8,669 nt of DNA from contig JAAENB010000071.1 in NCBI GenBank assembly GCA_024224995.1, positions 1 through 8,669 of the forward strand, written 5' to 3'. The DNA comes from a bacterium (GTDB taxonomy: Bacteria > Spirochaetota > UBA4802 > UBA5550). Under the pieces are notes generated by a model. It searched no databases and had not been told where the DNA came from. It saw only the letters and a list, made by a program, of their open reading frames with translations. A program made the position numbers and the translations under genes. Positions 5,301 through 8,669 of the stretch are shown in pieces; positions within the stretch are counted from its first letter, which is position 1, and every line of letters starts with the position of its first letter.

Positions 5301-7591
5301 TCCTTTTCCAGCAGGGCTATACCGCTGGCATAATAAGCAAAAGCCGGGGGATAGGCTGCCGATGCCCTGGCTGTATGCCCGGCTTTGTAATTAAGCCGGG
5401 CAAGCTCCAGGCGCTCTGTTCCGGCAGCAAGCAGCACGGAGCCAAGATTTAACTGGTCTACAATATAAAACAGGCTGCCCGCCAATCCCTCTTCTCCCAT
5501 CCTTTCCCGCATAATTTTCCCTATGCGATAATGCAGCGCTGTTTGTTCCGCGCCGGGGATCAATGAATACGCCGCTTCCCGTATCCTGTCGTGATAAAAT
5601 ATATAATCATCACCCGCTGCTGTTACCAGGCCTTCCGTAAGTGCCGTATCCAGGTCACGAAGAACCGCGTCAATTGAGATCCCGTTTATGAGCGCTAGAA
5701 TCTCCGGCTTAAACCGGTTCCCCATACAGGAGCCGGTTTTTAAGACTTCCCTGGTATGCTCCGGCAGTTTGTTGATCATGGCTGCCATAAGATCCGCAAC
5801 ATTGTCCGTAACCTGCATTTCTTCAATTTTATCCATGTCCCAGCGCCATGGGCCCTGTTCCGTTCCGGCCGGATACGGTTCCAACAGTTTTTCCGAATAG
5901 AGCGTGTGTAAAAAACGATTTACAAAGAAAGGATTGCCTCCTGTTTTCCGGTGAACAACTTCAGCAAGCGTATGGACTGCTAGCGGTGTACTCTGTAAAA
6001 AAAAGGCCATTAGATTTTTTATATTTCTTATTCCCAGGGGAGTTAGTAAAAGCCGGTGTATTCTTTTCCCTGTTCTTTCAATATCCGTTAATACCTGCGC
6101 CAGCATATGGGATTCGTCTACTTCAGTATCCCGGTACGCGCCGATAATTAACAGGTGCTGTATGTCCGGGCTTGTGGCAAGGGTACGCAGCAAGCGAAGG
6201 CTTGCCCAATCGGCCCATTGAAGATCGTCCAGGAACAGAACAATGGGATGCTCTTCTCCGGCGCAGGCTGCTGCAAATTTTTCAAAGGCTACAGTGAACC
6301 GGTTCCGGGCTTCTTCCGGTTCCAGCTCCCTGAGTGGAGGCTGCTTGCCAATAATCAATTCAACTTCGGGAATAATAGCGGTTATAACCTCTCCGTTTGG
6401 GCCTAAAGCACCAAGAACCGCGTCTTTCAAGGCATTTATTTTTTCACTACTCTCGGCAAGAACCTGTTTTACCAGTTCCTTAAAAGCCGGAATAATTGAA
6501 CTATACGGCGCATCCCGGTTAAAGCGGTCATATTTTCCGGATATAAAATACCCCCGCTTCCCATTTACCGGCTTGCGTATCTCATTAACAAGAGCCGATT
6601 TTCCCACCCCCGGAGCTCCGGCCACAAGCACAAACTCGGCACTGGTACTCTCAAAGACCGAAAGCAGTACATCCAGTTCTTTTTCTCTTCCAAAAAGCTT
6701 CCGGGGCAAAAAAAACCTGTTTGCAGCATCATGCCTGCCCGGTTCAAATAATTCAATGGTTCCCTTCTTTTCATACTGCTGCCGGCAGTCTTCCAGGTCC
6801 GTAAGAAGTCCAAAAGCATTCCGGTAGCGTTCTTCACAGTTTTTCAAAAGCAGCTTCATTATAATATTCGACAGTACCGGGGGAACATCCCGGTTCTTCC
6901 GTGACGGCGGTACCGGGCTTACGGCAAGATGAGCATGGATCAACTCCATGGGATCTTTCGATCGAAAGGGCAGCGTTCCCGTAAGCATTTCATACAGGGT
7001 TACTCCCAGGGAATAGAGATCAGTTCTATAGTCCACCGAACAGTTCATTCTGCCGGTCTGCTCCGGTGACATATAGGGCAGGGTTCCATTGATAACATCA
7101 GGATTATATATCTCCTCATTCTCATGGGTCAATACCGTTGCTATTCCAAAATCGGTTATTTTTATTTCCCCTGATCCGGTATTTATGAGGATATTTTGAG
7201 GTTTGATATCTTTATGAATGATATTTTTTTGATGCAGGTGCCCTATAATATTCGCCAGTTTTATCGCCACCCTAAGAAAGGCCATTATATCCCTGCTTTT
7301 CCCGGTTATGGTTTCTTTTAGTGAGATTCCGTCGAAATCTTCAAGAATAAGGGCAAAACCGCTCTCATAATCTATTATATCATAGGTTCTCACCACCCCG
7401 TCGATATCTATGCTTCGTATGAGCTCATATTCCTGTTTAAACCGGGCAATTTCCGAAGGTGTTGGATATTCGGCCTTGAGAACCTTAATAATAACCGTCT
7501 TCTCTTCCGTTTCTTTCCTGCATCGATATACTACAGACCTGCTGGTTTCTCCAACCGTTCCCAGGATCGTATAGTCTAATATTTTTCCCAT
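2360..7591 (-). CDS. Multidomain Ser/Thr kinase - AAA ATPase - TPR - GAF - histidine kinase
   Basis: This 1743-residue cytoplasmic hybrid kinase has no membrane segment. Residues 1-275 are a Ser/Thr kinase domain: Lys36 in VIIK, HKDIKPQN (126-133, catalytic Asp128), DFG 147-149 and MSPEQTGRMN (174-183). The Gly loop (11-21) is degenerate, as I recall it being in this family. Residues 297 to about 560 are an AAA_16/MalT-type ATPase, with Walker A GAPGVGKS (325-332) and Walker B LFLDD (452-456). About 700-1275 is helical and TPR-like. A Ser/Thr-rich linker (1289-1302) leads to a GAF domain (about 1310-1470), a coiled coil, and a histidine-kinase ATPase with N-box (1628-1638), VEDNGPGIP (1668-1676) and GMGLGL (1700-1705). 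The order matches the cyanobacterial HstK type and fungal Chk1-like proteins. The H-box is odd: GHKFHNELWP (1507-1516), with His1508 or His1511 as acceptor. The first gene of its operon, it is followed by a receiver. Signal and targets are unknown. Confidence 0.95.
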   Translation of the reverse strand: MGKILDYTILGTVGETSRSVVYRCRKETEEKTVIIKVLKAEYPTPSEIARFKQEYELIRSIDIDGVVRTYDIIDYESGFALILEDFDGISLKETITGKSRDIMAFLRVAIKLANIIGHLHQKNIIHKDIKPQNILINTGSGEIKITDFGIATVLTHENEEIYNPDVINGTLPYMSPEQTGRMNCSVDYRTDLYSLGVTLYEMLTGTLPFRSKDPMELIHAHLAVSPVPPSRKNRDVPPVLSNIIMKLLLKNCEERYRNAFGLLTDLEDCRQQYEKKGTIELFEPGRHDAANRFFLPRKLFGREKELDVLLSVFESTSAEFVLVAGAPGVGKSALVNEIRKPVNGKRGYFISGKYDRFNRDAPYSSIIPAFKELVKQVLAESSEKINALKDAVLGALGPNGEVITAIIPEVELIIGKQPPLRELEPEEARNRFTVAFEKFAAACAGEEHPIVLFLDDLQWADWASLRLLRTLATSPDIQHLLIIGAYRDTEVDESHMLAQVLTDIERTGKRIHRLLLTPLGIRNIKNLMAFFLQSTPLAVHTLAEVVHRKTGGNPFFVNRFLHTLYSEKLLEPYPAGTEQGPWRWDMDKIEEMQVTDNVADLMAAMINKLPEHTREVLKTGSCMGNRFKPEILALINGISIDAVLRDLDTALTEGLVTAAGDDYIFYHDRIREAAYSLIPGAEQTALHYRIGKIMRERMGEEGLAGSLFYIVDQLNLGSVLLAAGTERLELARLNYKAGHTARASAAYPPAFAYYASGIALLEKDCWEKEYDLALSLYTEAAETACFFGDIEQMLSLSETVITRVRSVTDSIRVYKSRINAYTAQEDFKNAISTGVCILRSLGMKIPENPSKITILWELLKTKLVLAGKSPEDLAGLPPMTDAAALSAMQIFSGMGLAAYISAPALFPVLVLRSIRLALQYGHAPEHSFMYCFFGVLLLVIQGDIDRGYRFGNLGLQLLDKLDARAQRSKTLFVYNGMIRYLKEDLRNGGESLLEGYRVGLETGDLENASYGLFLHDAGSYRCGMELEELEQNMSRHYTIIKKYKQKHILQVHAIYWQGTLNLLGESDNPADLNGRALNEEEAVPLWVETNQRSTLANFYSVRLELRYLFGEYFRGLEDLARAEEYLDGIPGAPAVRNIAFYGALTRLALYPEAEKREKKIFLKEITRSLKNFEKWAHHAPMNDEYRFCLIKAEVARIQEEYILAEDYYERAIKLAKKYNYYNLEALSRECAARYYLTRGKETIAGLYLAEAYSCYTRWGALAKLYQLGKCYPNFLEKNRGSSHREVGVTVSSSTTTSSGNSSEVLDLTTVIKASHAISGEIDFRKLLITLMKITMENAGAEKSILMLPDEGRFRVEAEGTVHAADIQVLQSIPVDAHEGLSSAIVNYIIRTRETLILNNAAQEGTFVNDPYVLKNNPKSILCAPMLKGGKISGILYLENNLTIGAFTPERLELLKVLSSQAAISIDNARLYSSLEEKVRERTSELADAYEKLKTTLNDSSILVSDIGHKFHNELWPFGQMIMIGKTIMEEIEQEGTVRDREFIDFAKDTLAKCEQGLDKIEIMKDKIKRNFGKRAEKVYNKIKIILNNLLDSFEDTLAHEKITLEKEFDFESNIEIKINTEQLEIVLENLINNSIQALKSEAMDLFDKRERKIIVTAHGAGNAFIITVEDNGPGIPEKIGENIFSMFYTSKDGKGKQKKGMGLGLHLTRWIVESCHGGKIELESEEGVFTRFTVTIPKHGGMV

Positions 7592-7606
7592 AGTGTTCCC
7601 ATAGTG
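7585..7606. repeat. 11-bp tandem duplication across the kinase start codon
   Basis: On the minus strand the 11-mer CACTATGGGAA occurs twice in perfect tandem (7606-7596 and 7595-7585). The downstream copy contains the ATG used by the kinase (7591-7589). The upstream copy has an ATG at 7602-7600 in a different frame that opens an 8-codon mini-ORF (MGTLWEKY) ending at TAG inside the kinase coding region. GGGA of the first copy may serve as a weak ribosome binding site for the second ATG. Confidence 0.85.
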
Positions 7607-7641
7607 TCCGCGCTCTCTTGCGGCATCTTTGATTATAGTTG

Positions 7642-7669
7642 ATTATATTTTATATTTAGAATTTATCAA
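7642..7669 (-). promoter_or_regulatory. Kinase operon promoter (sigma70-type)
   Basis: On the minus strand TTGATA (7669-7664, 5 of 6) is separated by 16 bases from a perfect TATAAT (7647-7642). Transcription would begin near 7635, leaving a leader of roughly 44 bases before the ATG at 7591. A second TATAAT lies 4 bases downstream of the first, giving a GATTATA direct repeat (7631-7637 and 7641-7647, plus strand). Confidence 0.65.
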
Positions 7670-7745
7670 TAAAAGCTTATTATTAAAAGGCTTTTTTTAT
7701 CTCATAAAATGTCAAGTCAAAACCCGGAAAAATTCCCGAAAGGTC

Positions 7746-7774
7746 TTGCCCAAAAACCGGGAATATGGTATATT
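7746..7774 (+). promoter_or_regulatory. Promoter of the FliL-like gene (sigma70-type)
   Basis: TTGCCC (7746-7751, 4 of 6) and TATATT (7769-7774, 5 of 6) are separated by exactly 17 bases. Transcription would start near 7781, about 33 bases before the ATG at 7814. A 7-bp inverted repeat ATTCCCG/CGGGAAT (7732-7738 and 7758-7764) straddles the -35 box, with one arm in the spacer, a position suited to a repressor operator. Confidence 0.5.
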
Positions 7775-7813
7775 GTTTATCAAGATTATAATTATCTATA
7801 TCGGAGAACTTCC

Positions 7814-8416
7814 ATGAAAAAAACGCCGCTGTTTATTGGTATTATTTCTATCACACTCAGTTATATTCCATTTATCTGCATTATCGCCGTTATTCTCGGG
7901 ACTGTGGGGCTTGTTCTTGCGCTAAAGGCCAAAAAAAGAGATGAGTCAAGACACTGGGTTGGCGGGCTTATTACTTCGATTATTGGGCTTAGCATTGGGC
8001 TTATTTTTTCCTTTCTCAGCATTGGTATGCTTGTAGTTGATTATATGAATAAACCCATTATGAATACAACATACGAAAGACCGGAAGATATTATCGCGGC
8101 CCCGCCGCCGCCACCGTTGAGTGTTTATGAGCTTCCTGCTTTTTCCAAAACCACTGCCGATGAGGAACCTCATTTTCTTAAAGTGCATTTAAGCCTGGCC
8201 TATAAACAAAATCCCGAACTGTCGAAAGAATTAGTAGACAGGAAAGATGAAATTTCGCATGTGATCAATGTTCTTCTCCAGGGAAAAAGGTACGAAGACC
8301 TGGACTCTGTGGATGACACGATCGCAGTGGTAGATGAGATAAAAACGCATGTTAATAAAAGACTTAAGGAAGGGAAAATCGAGGATATTTATATTAAAGA
8401 GTTTGTTGTTAACTAA
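7814..8416 (+). CDS. Membrane protein with multi-pass N-terminus and FliL-like C-terminal domain
   Basis: This 200-residue protein has two parts. Residues 5-38 are a long hydrophobic stretch, probably a helical hairpin. A positively charged loop (KAKKR, 38-42) and another hydrophobic helix (about 50-76) follow. The glycine-rich hydrophobic pattern recalls small DUF4190-type membrane domains, a tentative match. After a linker with five prolines (97-101), residues 119-200 resemble the C-terminal domain of FliL, the stomatin-like protein at the flagellar stator: FLKVHLSLAY (121-130), a conserved helix with LVDRKDEISHVINVLL (140-155), then VNKRLKEGKIEDIYIKEFVV (180-199). By the positive-inside rule the C-terminus would lie outside the cytoplasm, as in FliL. 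The start is set by GGAG (7803-7806) seven bases upstream; an earlier in-frame ATG at 7709 lies before the promoter. The gene stands alone, divergent from the kinase, and no other flagellar gene is visible. The FliL-like fold is likely, the function unproven. Confidence 0.85.
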   Translation: MKKTPLFIGIISITLSYIPFICIIAVILGTVGLVLALKAKKRDESRHWVGGLITSIIGLSIGLIFSFLSIGMLVVDYMNKPIMNTTYERPEDIIAAPPPPPLSVYELPAFSKTTADEEPHFLKVHLSLAYKQNPELSKELVDRKDEISHVINVLLQGKRYEDLDSVDDTIAVVDEIKTHVNKRLKEGKIEDIYIKEFVVN

Positions 8417-8419
8417 GAT

Positions 8420-8441
8420 CAGTTGACGGTTGGCAGTTGAC
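8420..8441. repeat. Degenerate heptanucleotide tandem repeat (CAGTTGA)
   Basis: Just after the stop of the FliL-like gene, CAGTTGAC occurs at 8420-8427 and 8434-8441. CGGTTGG lies between as a diverged third unit, giving a 7-base period over three units. Short intergenic heptamer arrays of this kind usually expand by slippage. No function can be assigned. Confidence 0.6.
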
Positions 8442-8507
8442 AGAGTTCCGGGAAGCAGTCTCTTTTATTCCCAATCCTCTTTCTAACCAGTTTCTTCCGT
8501 ATTATTT

Positions 8508-8522
8508 CCCTGCTTCGCAGGG
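8508..8522. repeat. Perfect 6-bp hairpin CCCTGC-TTC-GCAGGG
   Basis: CCCTGC (8508-8513) and GCAGGG (8517-8522) are exact complements around a 3-base loop. The minus strand reads GCGAAGC at the tip, a sequence known to form an unusually stable DNA mini-hairpin. Neither strand has a following T-run, so it does not look like an intrinsic terminator. Confidence 0.6.
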
Positions 8523-8588
8523 TCCGCACTCTCAAGAAACTCTTTTTAAATAGAGCCTTTTTCGGGGGATCTTACCCGGGGTGGTTTC

Positions 8589-8613
8589 AGAGACGTTGCA
8601 GTGCAACGCCTCT
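8589..8613. repeat. Intergenic palindrome (12-bp stem, one mismatch)
   Basis: AGAGACGTTGCA (8589-8600) and TGCAACGCCTCT (8602-8613) form a near-perfect palindrome with one A-C mismatch and a single central base. Arms of the GAGACGTTGCA type recur as dispersed intergenic palindromes in many unrelated bacterial genomes. That is recollection and was not checked here. A REP-like dispersed element is the best reading. Confidence 0.6.
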
Positions 8614-8669
8614 ACGGGCCTGTTTCCGAAGATATTGCCCGGGGGTCAACACCACGGAGGGGTTAAACC

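Larger units (their letters stand above)
8417..8669. other. Right-end noncoding region
   Basis: No convincing gene is seen on either strand in these 253 bases. The region holds the heptamer repeat, the two hairpins and two CCCGGGG-containing segments (near 8577 and 8638). A weak candidate terminator for the FliL-like gene, CTCT/AGAG followed by CCTTTTT, lies at about 8540-8562; its stem is only 4-5 bp. Confidence 0.5.

Noticed and set aside
6243..6827. Plus-strand open frame of 194 codons
   Set aside because: It lies wholly antisense to the Ser/Thr kinase and AAA part of the large gene, whose minus-strand motifs are unmistakable. It shows no domain, is Ser/Pro/Phe-rich as expected for a shadow frame, and has no clear ribosome binding site.
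7687..7715. Upstream kinase promoter starting at the perfect TTGACA (7715-7710, minus)
   Set aside because: At 17 bases the -10 position reads AGCCTT, with no acceptable match nearby. The TTGATA/TATAAT pair is far better.
7709..7813. Longer FliL-like protein starting at 7709
   Set aside because: The added 35 residues run through the predicted promoter, lack hydrophobic or conserved content, and ATG 7814 has its own GGAG site followed by a typical MKK membrane-protein start.
8508..8522. CCCTGC/GCAGGG hairpin as an intrinsic terminator
   Set aside because: No run of T follows the stem on either strand, and it lies about 90 bases after the nearest stop.
8417..8669. Possible CRISPR or insertion-sequence end in the repeat-rich right end
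   Set aside because: The repeats are only 7-8 bases without regular spacers. There is no transposase fragment, and no terminal inverted repeats or target-site duplication are visible.

Overview
The window comes from a bacterium with moderate G+C that I cannot place firmly. A FliL-type flagellar domain, a hybrid Ser/Thr-His kinase and a single-domain response regulator together would suit a flagellated, signalling-rich lineage such as Spirochaetota. This is an inference from gene content, and no rRNA or other marker is present to test it.

Layout. Almost everything lies on the minus strand and reads right to left. A very large gene (7591-2360) encodes a 1743-residue protein combining a Ser/Thr kinase, an AAA ATPase, a TPR-like region, a GAF domain and a histidine-kinase ATPase. 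It is followed by a stand-alone receiver protein (2274-1846) and then by a YkgJ-type cysteine-cluster protein (about 1862-1326) whose start overlaps the receiver stop. After a 154-base spacer come a tRNA-dihydrouridine synthase (1171-245) and the first 53 codons of a riboflavin-pathway ribB or ribBA gene that runs off the left edge (161-1). The only plus-strand gene is at 7814-8416. It is divergent from the kinase and encodes a 200-residue membrane protein with a multi-pass N-terminus and a FliL-like C-terminal domain. The last 253 bases (8417-8669) hold no gene, but carry heptanucleotide repeats and two hairpins.

How the genes may work together. The kinase, receiver and YkgJ-like protein look like one transcription unit. 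The sensor would integrate ATPase/TPR and GAF inputs, the receiver is its likely phosphotransfer partner, and the cysteine-cluster protein is an unexplained third member. The divergent FliL-like protein shares a 222-base control region with the kinase, and both sides carry recognisable sigma70-type promoters. A functional link between them is speculative. The dus and ribB genes are housekeeping.

Most unusual points: the multi-pass membrane/FliL fusion; the non-standard H-box in an otherwise intact histidine-kinase module; an exact 11-bp tandem duplication that duplicates the kinase start codon out of frame; and a promoter for dus placed so close to the ATG that the mRNA could be leaderless.
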